Shown one piece after another: positions 27,898-36,562 of a stretch of DNA of 64,000 nt; the stretch's first letter is position 1, and every line of letters starts with the position of its first letter. A program made the translations under genes and the position numbers. The stretch lies in assembly GCA_020049855.1 (NCBI GenBank), contig JAGVLJ010000013.1, positions 62,001 through 126,000 of the forward strand, read 5' to 3'. Below the pieces are notes generated by a model, which saw only the letters and a list, made by a program, of their open reading frames with translations, had not been told where the DNA came from and did no database searches. Source of the DNA: Bacteroidia bacterium. GTDB taxonomy: Bacteria; Bacteroidota; Bacteroidia; UKL13-3.

Positions 27898-29256
27898 ATG
27901 AAAAAGATGCAATACGAACGCCCGGTGATTCAGCGCTTGAATACCGGCATAATGAATAAATTCGGCACCCGTACCGAATATGCGCCCGTAACCCATATTG
28001 AAGGAAATGCCGTGAAAGAACTGATTGAAAAATACGGCTCTCCTCTTTTTGTAATTTCAGAAAAAACCATTCGAAACACTTATCGCGAAGCCAACCGTTC
28101 ATTCAACACACGTTACCCTAAAGTACAATTTGCCTGGAGCTACAAAACCAATTACCTGAGTGCCGTATGTAATGTATTTCATCAGGAAGGATCATGGGCC
28201 GAAGTAGTATCCGGTTTTGAATATGAAAAAGCCATTCGGCATGGGGTTCCCGGGAATAAAATTATTTTTAACGGCCCAGATAAAACCGAAGCTGAATTGC
28301 GCACAGCCATTGAGAATGGATCGCCCATTCATATCGATCATTTAGATGAACTTTACCTCATCAAGGAACTATCGGGTGAAATGAAAAAGCGTCCCAAAGT
28401 AGCTATACGGGTAAATATGGATACCGGCATTTACCCAATGTGGGATCGTTTTGGTTTTAACTACGAAAACGGACAGGCATGGGATGCCATTAACAAAATA
28501 ATGCTTTCAAATACTATAGACTTAATTGGGTTGCATTGCCATATCGGAACCTTTATGTTAGCCCCCAGTGCCTACGCAGTGGCAGCCTCCAAATTATGTG
28601 ATTTAGCTATGGGAATTAAAAAGAAATTTAATAAAAACATTCACTACCTGGATTTAGGCGGAGGATTTGCCTCAAAAAATACGCTGAAAGGGTCTTACCT
28701 TCAGGGTGTAGATGCATCACCGGGTTTTGACCAATTTGCCGAAGCAATCAGTACAGCCATCCTGAATGCAGGTTTTGTGGAAGATGAATTGCCCTTGCTA
28801 CTTTTAGAAACAGGAAGAGCTATGATAGATGAAGCGGGCTACCTGCTGGGAACGGTAATTTCAAACAAGCGCCTGTCTGACGGCAGAAGGGCTACCATCA
28901 TGGATTTTGGAGTAAATATTTTATTTACCTCCTTTTGGTACGATCACAAGATAAGCCCTGCACAAGAGTTTAGTCAGTATACTGAAGATGCCGTTTTGTA
29001 CGGCCCCTTGTGTATGAATATAGATGTGGTAAGAGAACATGTAACTTTACCCCCGCTTAAACGAGATGACCAGGTAGTGGTACATACCGTGGGTGCTTAC
29101 AATATGACCCAGTGGATGCAGTTTATTGCACTGCGCCCTGCAATTGTACTGATTGATTGTGATGACAAAGTGCATCAAATTCGCAAAAGAGAAACTGTTG
29201 AAAGTATAGTGAAAGAAGAAATGATGCCCGATTACCTTAAAAGCTTTAAGCTGTAA
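27898..29256 (+). CDS. PLP-dependent alanine-racemase-fold decarboxylase (LysA/ODC group IV-like)
   Basis: FAWSYKTNYLSAVCNVFHQEGSWAEVVSGFEYEKA; GLHCHIGT; HYLDLGGGFA; LLLETGRAMIDEAGYLLGTVI; N-terminal extension MKKMQYERPVIQRLNTGIMNKFG. Confidence 0.88.
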   Translation: MKKMQYERPVIQRLNTGIMNKFGTRTEYAPVTHIEGNAVKELIEKYGSPLFVISEKTIRNTYREANRSFNTRYPKVQFAWSYKTNYLSAVCNVFHQEGSWAEVVSGFEYEKAIRHGVPGNKIIFNGPDKTEAELRTAIENGSPIHIDHLDELYLIKELSGEMKKRPKVAIRVNMDTGIYPMWDRFGFNYENGQAWDAINKIMLSNTIDLIGLHCHIGTFMLAPSAYAVAASKLCDLAMGIKKKFNKNIHYLDLGGGFASKNTLKGSYLQGVDASPGFDQFAEAISTAILNAGFVEDELPLLLLETGRAMIDEAGYLLGTVISNKRLSDGRRATIMDFGVNILFTSFWYDHKISPAQEFSQYTEDAVLYGPLCMNIDVVREHVTLPPLKRDDQVVVHTVGAYNMTQWMQFIALRPAIVLIDCDDKVHQIRKRETVESIVKEEMMPDYLKSFKL

Positions 29257-29265
29257 CAAAAAAGT

Positions 29266-31464
29266 ATGGGTGAGCAATTGAAATTTTGGTTGCAATACTA
29301 CCGCGATGCTACCGTGAACAGCTATGCTCAGATGTTTTTTTCAAACAATCGCTGGTTTGCATTATTGTTGTTACTTGCTTCGTTTGTTGACCCCTTCACC
29401 GGTTTAAGCGGATTAATTGCCCTGCTCATGTCGGTAGCCGCTACACATTGGTTTAAATTTGACCCGGCTTTAAGCCGCAGCGGTGCCTACACCTACAATA
29501 GTTTAATGGTAGGCCTTGCCGTGGGCGTTTATTATACCTTCAACATTCAGTTATTGGTTATTCTGTTGCTCATGTCGGTATTTACGTTACTTATTACCGT
29601 GTGGATGGCTAATATTACACTCAAATCAAATACTCCTTTTTTAAGCCTACCGTTTATTGCCGGAGTGTGGGTAGTTATCCTTAGCACCCGAAATTATGCA
29701 GCAATTGGCTTAAGCGAACGAGGTATTTACACCATAAATGAATTATGGAGCTATGGCGGTGAAACATTGGTAAATTTCTACCAGAAGTTAAATCACCTTC
29801 CAATTCCGGCATTTGTTGATGTGTACCTAAAATCGCTAGGTGCAATCTATTTTCAATACAATATTATAGCTGGAATAGCGATTGCTCTGGGTTTATTGCT
29901 CCATTCGCGCATTTCTTTTTTATTATCGCTGGTTGGTTTTACCACAGGCTACCTGTTTTATCATTTTTTACAGGGAGGGTACTCCGAAATGATGTATAGC
30001 TATATCGGTTTTAATTTTATTCTTTCTGCTATTGCCATAGGTGGCTTTTTCCTTATTCCATCGGGAAGATCATTTTTATTGGTAATTATTTGTACTCCCC
30101 TTATCGCGATCCTTATCAGTGCTCTTGGGTCATTGGTATCGGTTTATCAGTTACCCTTGTATTCACTCCCATTCACCTTAATGGTTATGCTTTTGTTATT
30201 TGTATTACGATTACGATACCAAGAGAGTAAGCCACAACTGGTACTTTTACAACAATATTCCCCCGAAAAAAATCTATACAAACACTTGTATCGAAAAGAG
30301 CGTTTTCAAAATGAGACCTACTTCCATATTCACCTTCCCTTTTTCGGGATATGGCATATCTCACAAGGTCATGATGGCCACATCACCCATTTAGAAGACT
30401 GGAAATATGCATGGGATTTTGTAGTAACAGATGATAATCAAAAAACCTTTAAACTTCCCGGAACTGATGTTACTGATTTTTATTGTTACAACCTGCCCGT
30501 GCTTGCACCTGCTGCCGGATATGTGACAGAAATACTCGATGAAGTAGCCGACAATACTATTGGGAATGTGAACAGAGAGCAAAACTGGGGTAACGCAATT
30601 GTGATAAAACATGGCGAGTTCATGTTTAGTAAAATTACTCACCTAAAAGGTGGCAGTTTAAAAGTAAAAACAGGAGACTACGTAAAAAAGGGGGAAGTTA
30701 TTGCCACTTGTGGAAATTCGGGACGCTCACCTGAACCACATATCCATTTTCAGCTACAGGCAACACCATACATCGGTTCTAAAACATTGCGCTACCCTAT
30801 CAGTTACTATGTGAGTTACAAAAATAACGCAGTCACTTTTCATGCTTTTGATTATCCAAAGCAGGGAGAATACATAGCACGTGTAGCAGCCACCCCGCTG
30901 ATAAAAAATGCCTTTCAATTTATACCTGGAGAAGAATTAATGTTTGAGTATGTTAACGAAAATGGAACAAAAGAAACCCTTAAGTGGGAAGTATTTACCG
31001 ATGCCTGGAATAACTCTTACCTGTACTGCCACAACAGCAAATCAACCGCCTGGTTTGTAAACAACGAAACCCTCCACTACTTCACCGATTTTGAAGGAGA
31101 CAAAAAATCGATGCTCTACGCATTTTACCTTGGGGCACATAAAATACTAATGGGATATTATCCGCAAATAGAATTAACAGATCACCTTCCCATTGAAGGT
31201 TTTTTTCAAGGACCTGTAAAATACCTTCAAGACATTTTTGCTCCGTTTTATCTTTTTTTACATGGCGATTACTCTATGAAATTTACTTTTGCTGACGAAC
31301 AAATACAACCTGAAATCATTACAATTGAAAGCAGTGCCACGGCTTATATCGGAAAAACCCGCAGCCGAAATATGAAGTTTAAAATAATCCTTCAAGAAAA
31401 TCATATTGCCGAGTTTACTATTACCGAAAAGGGGGAAACCAGAACAGCCAAATGGATAAATTAA
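29266..31464 (+). CDS. Urea-transporter-family membrane domain fused to M23-type peptidase domain
   Basis: N-term multi-TM FVDPFTGLSGLIALLMSVAATHWF..SGAYTYNSLMVGLAVG; C-term VKTGDYVKKGEVIATCGNSGRSPEPHIHFQLQ (HxH of M23). Confidence 0.82.
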   Translation: MGEQLKFWLQYYRDATVNSYAQMFFSNNRWFALLLLLASFVDPFTGLSGLIALLMSVAATHWFKFDPALSRSGAYTYNSLMVGLAVGVYYTFNIQLLVILLLMSVFTLLITVWMANITLKSNTPFLSLPFIAGVWVVILSTRNYAAIGLSERGIYTINELWSYGGETLVNFYQKLNHLPIPAFVDVYLKSLGAIYFQYNIIAGIAIALGLLLHSRISFLLSLVGFTTGYLFYHFLQGGYSEMMYSYIGFNFILSAIAIGGFFLIPSGRSFLLVIICTPLIAILISALGSLVSVYQLPLYSLPFTLMVMLLLFVLRLRYQESKPQLVLLQQYSPEKNLYKHLYRKERFQNETYFHIHLPFFGIWHISQGHDGHITHLEDWKYAWDFVVTDDNQKTFKLPGTDVTDFYCYNLPVLAPAAGYVTEILDEVADNTIGNVNREQNWGNAIVIKHGEFMFSKITHLKGGSLKVKTGDYVKKGEVIATCGNSGRSPEPHIHFQLQATPYIGSKTLRYPISYYVSYKNNAVTFHAFDYPKQGEYIARVAATPLIKNAFQFIPGEELMFEYVNENGTKETLKWEVFTDAWNNSYLYCHNSKSTAWFVNNETLHYFTDFEGDKKSMLYAFYLGAHKILMGYYPQIELTDHLPIEGFFQGPVKYLQDIFAPFYLFLHGDYSMKFTFADEQIQPEIITIESSATAYIGKTRSRNMKFKIILQENHIAEFTITEKGETRTAKWIN

Positions 31465-32618
31465 TTTTTTATTTTTTCTCTGTATTCTTTATGGTTCCGC
31501 ATTTTTTAAAGGCACAGGATGAACCGATTTTCGATTCAAAAATGGTAGAAGATTCTACTTACAGGTTTTATTTAGATGGCGACTGGTGGAGTGTAATCTC
31601 ATATGGTGAGGCCGCATTAAAAGAAAACATTGATTACTATTACCTTCGTATGCGGTTGGGTATTGCCTATTATAAATTAGGAAGATTCAGAATGGCTATT
31701 CCTCATTTTGAAAAAGCCAATGAAATGAATCAGTTAGAAGAGGGCGCAAAGGAATATTTATATTGGTGTTATATTTACTCTGATAGGTTTGAAGATGCGG
31801 GAAAGTTGAGTAAAACATTTTCGGCAGAAACCGCGAAAAGTGCAGGAACAGAAAAGCAAAAATCGATTGCATTCTTCCTGCTGGAAAGCGGAACAAAAAT
31901 AGCCGACAAATCAAGTCTATTTGATCCCTTATGGTACATGCAGGGAGGAACCGGACACATGCTTAAAAAACAGATTTACTTTTTTCAAAGTGCCACTTTT
32001 TTAAGCCAAAATACGTACTGGGGCAGCTATAAGCAACTGGAATATTATGCAAAAGTGAATATGCCCATTGCAAAGAGTTGGTGTTTAGCCCCTGCCTTTC
32101 ATATTACAAACCTTAATGCCTCTCCATACTCAAACAGCACGTATTTCTTAGGTTCGTTAAATGCAACAAAGCAACTGAAGTTATTTCAACCTCACCTTAA
32201 TGCCTCCTGGTCCAATCTTTTTGGAACCTCCCAAATTCAAACTGGGACAGGCTTAAAATATTATCCCTTTGGAAATAATAATTTATGTATAGCCGTTTCT
32301 GCCAATGTGCTTGTGCCTTCAACCGGAAATGCAGCCTTTCATTTTCAACATAACGTAAGTTACGCACCAAATATAAAATGGACATTTAGCGGATGGTTCT
32401 ATCATGGCAACGCTTATTTGTTTAATGAGAACAATGGATACTTAGTTAATAGTTCGTATGATTTATTACGTAACCGAAGTTCACTGATGGCTACCTATAG
32501 TTTACACCGCCATCTTGATATTTATACGTTGATTCAGAACGAGCAAAAAACAGAATATTTTAATGGAAACAATTATCAGTTCAATAATTTTATTTTAGGA
32601 ATTAAATATATCCCGTGA
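31452..32618 (+). CDS. TPR protein with outer-membrane-like C-terminus
   Basis: Signal peptide; YYYLRMRLGIAYYKLGRFRMAIPHFEKANEM TPR; beta-rich C-term ending FILGIKYIP; overlaps upstream gene. Confidence 0.72.
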   Translation: MDKLIFYFFSVFFMVPHFLKAQDEPIFDSKMVEDSTYRFYLDGDWWSVISYGEAALKENIDYYYLRMRLGIAYYKLGRFRMAIPHFEKANEMNQLEEGAKEYLYWCYIYSDRFEDAGKLSKTFSAETAKSAGTEKQKSIAFFLLESGTKIADKSSLFDPLWYMQGGTGHMLKKQIYFFQSATFLSQNTYWGSYKQLEYYAKVNMPIAKSWCLAPAFHITNLNASPYSNSTYFLGSLNATKQLKLFQPHLNASWSNLFGTSQIQTGTGLKYYPFGNNNLCIAVSANVLVPSTGNAAFHFQHNVSYAPNIKWTFSGWFYHGNAYLFNENNGYLVNSSYDLLRNRSSLMATYSLHRHLDIYTLIQNEQKTEYFNGNNYQFNNFILGIKYIP

Positions 32619-33235
32619 GTATGAAACGCATCATCATTTTAGCCATTACCTGTGCCGCTTACATTTCAAATGTATTTGCACAAAACGAAGCCAAATTACA
32701 AGCTGCTTTCAGCAAAAGCTATCAGCATGAGAATAGTGCAGATTACAAAAGTGCAATTAATGCCGTAAAGGAAGTCTACGAGGAAACAAACTACGATGCA
32801 AACTTAAGAATGGGTTGGTTAACATATAAGGCAGGAATGTACACCGAGTCAATGGGATATTATGCAAAATCCATTAATCTGATGCCTTACTCAATTGAAG
32901 CTAAACTTGGGTACGTAAATCCGGCTGCCGCGGCAGGATTATGGGAAAAAGTAATTGACCAATACCATAAAATTCTGGTTATTGACCCACAAAATACTAC
33001 AGTGAATTATAGAATGGGATTGTACTGTTACAACAAGAAAGACTATAAATCGGCTTATGGTTATTTTGAGAAAGTGGTGAACCTCTATCCTTTTGACTAT
33101 GACAGTGAATTAATGTTTGCCTGGACTAACTTTCAACTGGGTAAATTCAGAGAAGCTAAAATCATTTTTAATAAAGTTTTGTTAATGTCTCCGGGTGATA
33201 AATCGGCTTTGGAAGGATTATCATTGATAAAATAA
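32615..33235 (+). CDS. Periplasmic TPR protein
   Basis: Signal peptide; DPQNTTVNYRMGLYCYNKKDYKSAYGYFEKVVNLYP; 4-nt overlap with upstream gene. Confidence 0.75.
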   Translation: MSMKRIIILAITCAAYISNVFAQNEAKLQAAFSKSYQHENSADYKSAINAVKEVYEETNYDANLRMGWLTYKAGMYTESMGYYAKSINLMPYSIEAKLGYVNPAAAAGLWEKVIDQYHKILVIDPQNTTVNYRMGLYCYNKKDYKSAYGYFEKVVNLYPFDYDSELMFAWTNFQLGKFREAKIIFNKVLLMSPGDKSALEGLSLIK

Positions 33236-33249
33236 GAAAACGGCTATTG

Positions 33250-34137
33250 TTATTCGGGCAGTTGGTTAATGAATGTCGTGAAATGTGACATATCCTGCAT
33301 TAATTGCACATTTTTGGGCGTTTTTAATTCCACATTTTCTATTTGTTTCCCAAATAATAGAATACTTGCTTTGGGCCATGAAATGGAAAGTTCTGTAACA
33401 AATAAATTCAACTCTTTTAAAGTAATGGCACTTGTAAGTGAAGTTACTACGTACCGCGGGGTATGAAAAGCAAATACTTCTTTCAGTTCGCTATGCGGCA
33501 AACTTTGCCCCAAATAAATTACCTGATGCCCCCTTGATCTGAGCATATAATTGGCAAACAACAACCCAAGTTCATGGGGTTCGCCTTCGCGCAAAAACAG
33601 TAAAAATTTCTCCTTACCCGAATCTTGATTCAACACCTGACCATCAATAGCCACATATAATTTTTGTTTAATCAGGTTAGTGATAAAGTGTTCATGAGCC
33701 GGCTGAATAGACCCAATTTGCCATAATACACCAACCTCATGCATAAAGGGGAAAATTACATGTATCATGGTATTTTCCAAACCCTGCTGCAAAATGGTTG
33801 TGGTAAGTATATGATTAAAGCCGACCTCATTAAGCAGAAGCATGCTGGATACAAGTAATTTTACTTGGTTAGGGTACTCTCTATTTTTTTCACTCACCTC
33901 AAGTACAGCCGTTTCAATTTGTGCGGGAGTCATTTTTGCTATACCCGAAATTTTCACCCCGCTACTATTAAGTGTACTGATATTCAGAATAAGACGGAGG
34001 TCTTCATCGTCATAATAACGTATGTTGGTTTTGGTGCGCTTAGGCCTAATAATAGCATAGCGCTGCTCCCACACCCGTAGCGTGTGACTTTTTATTCCGG
34101 TAACGGATTCGATATCTTTTATTGAAAACTTCGACAA
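33250..34137 (-). CDS. MerR-family regulator with cobalamin-binding domain (CarH/LitR-like)
   Basis: FSIKDIESVTGIKSHTLRVWEQRYAIIRPKRTKTNIRYY MerR HTH; WQIGSIQPAHEH (Wx9EH); EPHELG (ExHxxG). Confidence 0.9.
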   Translation of the reverse strand: MSKFSIKDIESVTGIKSHTLRVWEQRYAIIRPKRTKTNIRYYDDEDLRLILNISTLNSSGVKISGIAKMTPAQIETAVLEVSEKNREYPNQVKLLVSSMLLLNEVGFNHILTTTILQQGLENTMIHVIFPFMHEVGVLWQIGSIQPAHEHFITNLIKQKLYVAIDGQVLNQDSGKEKFLLFLREGEPHELGLLFANYMLRSRGHQVIYLGQSLPHSELKEVFAFHTPRYVVTSLTSAITLKELNLFVTELSISWPKASILLFGKQIENVELKTPKNVQLMQDMSHFTTFINQLPE

Positions 34138-34211
34138 AACAATTTATTTTACAAACTTAAACAGTTTAAAGTTGTTTTTTGTTTTAAGTCAGCGCGTAAT
34201 CAAAATATAGT

Positions 34212-35129
34212 TTGAAACAAATTTTAATTGCAGGTGGTTCCGGGTTAATCGGTTCTTCATTGGCCAAAAGGTTAAAAGCTAGGGGGCATAAAGTAACCTT
34301 TTTAAGTCGCAAAGGAGGACGGAAACAATCGGGAGTTGATATTTATGAATGGGATATTCAACGTTCGTATATTGAAGGAAGGGCTTTTGAAAATGCTCAG
34401 GTAGTGATTAACCTTTCCGGGGCAGGCATCACAGATCAAAGATGGAATGAAAAGAGAAAACAGGAGATGTACAATAGCCGCATTAATGGAACCAAGCTTC
34501 TTGTAGAGCATATAAAAAAACACGGGTATAAAGTAAAAAAGTTCATCTCTGCTTCGGCTATCGGAATTTATGGTAACCGCAATGACGAAATTTTGTTTGA
34601 GGACTCCATGCCGGGTGATGATTTTCTGGCTCGTATTTGCTGCGATTGGGAAAAGGAAGCTGAAAAAGTAAAATCAGCAACAACTGGCAATATATATCTT
34701 GCCATCCTTCGAATAGGGTTGGTACTAAGTCAGCGTGGTGGCTACTTTAAACGCATCAAACAATTTATTAAATGGTGGATGGGAGCACCAGCCACACCCG
34801 GAAACCAGCACCAAAGCTGGATACACATGGAAGACCTTTGCAACATGATCATTTACCTGATAGAAAACGAACAGATAGAAGGCACTTTTAATGCAGTAGC
34901 CAGTGAACCTGCTACAGCCGAAGATATTGTTGCAAATATTGCTCAGCGACTTCAAAAACCCTATTTCCTTCCTCCTGTTCCATTATGGATATTAAAACTC
35001 CTGTTTGGCCAAATGGCCGACATTCTTACAGCCAGTCAATATGTAAATAATGAAAAAATTCGAGAAGCCGGATTTAAATTCAAATACCCGGATTTAAATA
35101 GTTCGCTAAACAATTTAACCCTTGAATAG
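34212..35129 (+). CDS. TIGR01777-family NAD-dependent epimerase/SDR protein
   Basis: ILIAGGSGLIGSSLAKRLKARGHKVTFLSRK; NLSGAGITDQRWNEKRKQE; SASAIGIYG. Confidence 0.93.
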   Translation: MKQILIAGGSGLIGSSLAKRLKARGHKVTFLSRKGGRKQSGVDIYEWDIQRSYIEGRAFENAQVVINLSGAGITDQRWNEKRKQEMYNSRINGTKLLVEHIKKHGYKVKKFISASAIGIYGNRNDEILFEDSMPGDDFLARICCDWEKEAEKVKSATTGNIYLAILRIGLVLSQRGGYFKRIKQFIKWWMGAPATPGNQHQSWIHMEDLCNMIIYLIENEQIEGTFNAVASEPATAEDIVANIAQRLQKPYFLPPVPLWILKLLFGQMADILTASQYVNNEKIREAGFKFKYPDLNSSLNNLTLE

Positions 35130-35251
35130 TTATACATATTGGAGAAACTGTAAAGAGTGAATTTATGAAAAGTGATCTGTGTGAAGGGGTGAATTTGTGA
35201 GGGGGGATTTACTGACCTGAATTTACCAAAGTTTATTTCTTCGTTTTATTC

Positions 35252-36559
35252 ATGATAAAAGAAAAGATTAATATTGTTTGGTTAAGGCGCGATTTGCGCT
35301 TGCACGATCAGGCGGCTTTATACCATGCCCTGAAGGCCGGTTTCCCGGTGCTTCCGCTTTTTATTTTTGACACAAATATTCTTAACAAGCTGCAAGACCG
35401 CGATGATGCCCGCGTGAGTTTTATTCATCAAACATTACGAAACCTAAAAAAACAACTGGAGGAAAAAGGTTCTTCGTTAATAGTAAAACACCAAACTCCA
35501 ATTGAATCGTGGAAAGGGTTATTAAGTGAATTCAATGTGCAGGCTGTGTACACCAACCACGATTACGAACCTTATGCCCGGGAAAGGGATGCTATCGTCA
35601 AAACATTTCTAAACGAAAAGGGGATTCATTTTTATACGTATAAAGACCAGTGCATTTTTGAAAAAGGTGAAATCAGTAAAGATGACGGAAAACCGTATAC
35701 CGTTTTTACTCCTTACAGCAAAAAATGGAAGGCTAAACTGAATGATTTTTACCTGAAATCTTATCCTACCGAAAAGTATTTTAGTAATTTTTATCAAACA
35801 GCCCCCTTGCCAATAATAAGTCTGAAAGAAATGAATTTCAGTCAAAATTCGCTGGAGATTCCTCCGGTACATACCCACACCCTACTCATTAAACACTATA
35901 AAGAGCAAAGGGATTTTCCATCGGTAGCCGGCACCAGCAAACTAAGTATACATTTCAGGTTTGGAACCATCAGCATCAGGGAGAAAGCTAAAAAAGCACT
36001 ATCCCTCAGCGAAACCTGGTTGAATGAACTGATATGGCGGGATTTTTACCAGCAAGTACTCTGGCACTTTCCACACGTGGCAACAAGCGCTTTCAAACCC
36101 GCCTATAACCGCATTGAATGGAGAAACAACCCCGAAGAATTTGAACGCTGGTGCAATGGAGAAACGGGTTACCCTATTGTAGATGCAGGTATGCGTGAAT
36201 TGAACGCAACAGGTTTTATGCATAACCGCGTGCGCATGATTGTAGCCAGCTTTCTTACCAAACATTTATTGATTGACTGGCGATGGGGCGAAGCCTATTT
36301 TGCAAAAAAACTGCTGGACTTTGATCTGGCCGCCAACAACGGGGGCTGGCAATGGGCAGCCGGTTGCGGTACAGATGCCGCACCTTATTTCAGGGTATTT
36401 AATCCGGCCCTGCAAACAGAAAAATTTGATAGGGATCATCGCTACATAAAAAAATGGGTGCCGGAGTATAACACACCTGCCTATGTAAAACCAATTGTGG
36501 AACATAATCTGGCCAGAGAGCGTTGCCTTAAAACTTATAAGGAAGGGCTTGCCTCTTAG
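35252..36559 (+). CDS. Deoxyribodipyrimidine photolyase/cryptochrome family
   Basis: INIVWLRRDLRLHDQAALYHAL; TGYPIVDAGMRELNATGFMHNRVRMIVASFL; AANNGGWQWAAGCGTDAAPYFRVFNP. Confidence 0.96.
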   Translation: MIKEKINIVWLRRDLRLHDQAALYHALKAGFPVLPLFIFDTNILNKLQDRDDARVSFIHQTLRNLKKQLEEKGSSLIVKHQTPIESWKGLLSEFNVQAVYTNHDYEPYARERDAIVKTFLNEKGIHFYTYKDQCIFEKGEISKDDGKPYTVFTPYSKKWKAKLNDFYLKSYPTEKYFSNFYQTAPLPIISLKEMNFSQNSLEIPPVHTHTLLIKHYKEQRDFPSVAGTSKLSIHFRFGTISIREKAKKALSLSETWLNELIWRDFYQQVLWHFPHVATSAFKPAYNRIEWRNNPEEFERWCNGETGYPIVDAGMRELNATGFMHNRVRMIVASFLTKHLLIDWRWGEAYFAKKLLDFDLAANNGGWQWAAGCGTDAAPYFRVFNPALQTEKFDRDHRYIKKWVPEYNTPAYVKPIVEHNLARERCLKTYKEGLAS

Positions 36560-36562
36560 ACT

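Noticed and set aside
26426-29256. A classical lanthipeptide, lasso peptide or graspetide cluster
   Set aside because: No LanM/LanC, lasso B/C or dedicated short precursor ORF found; only the leader-like N-terminus of the decarboxylase.
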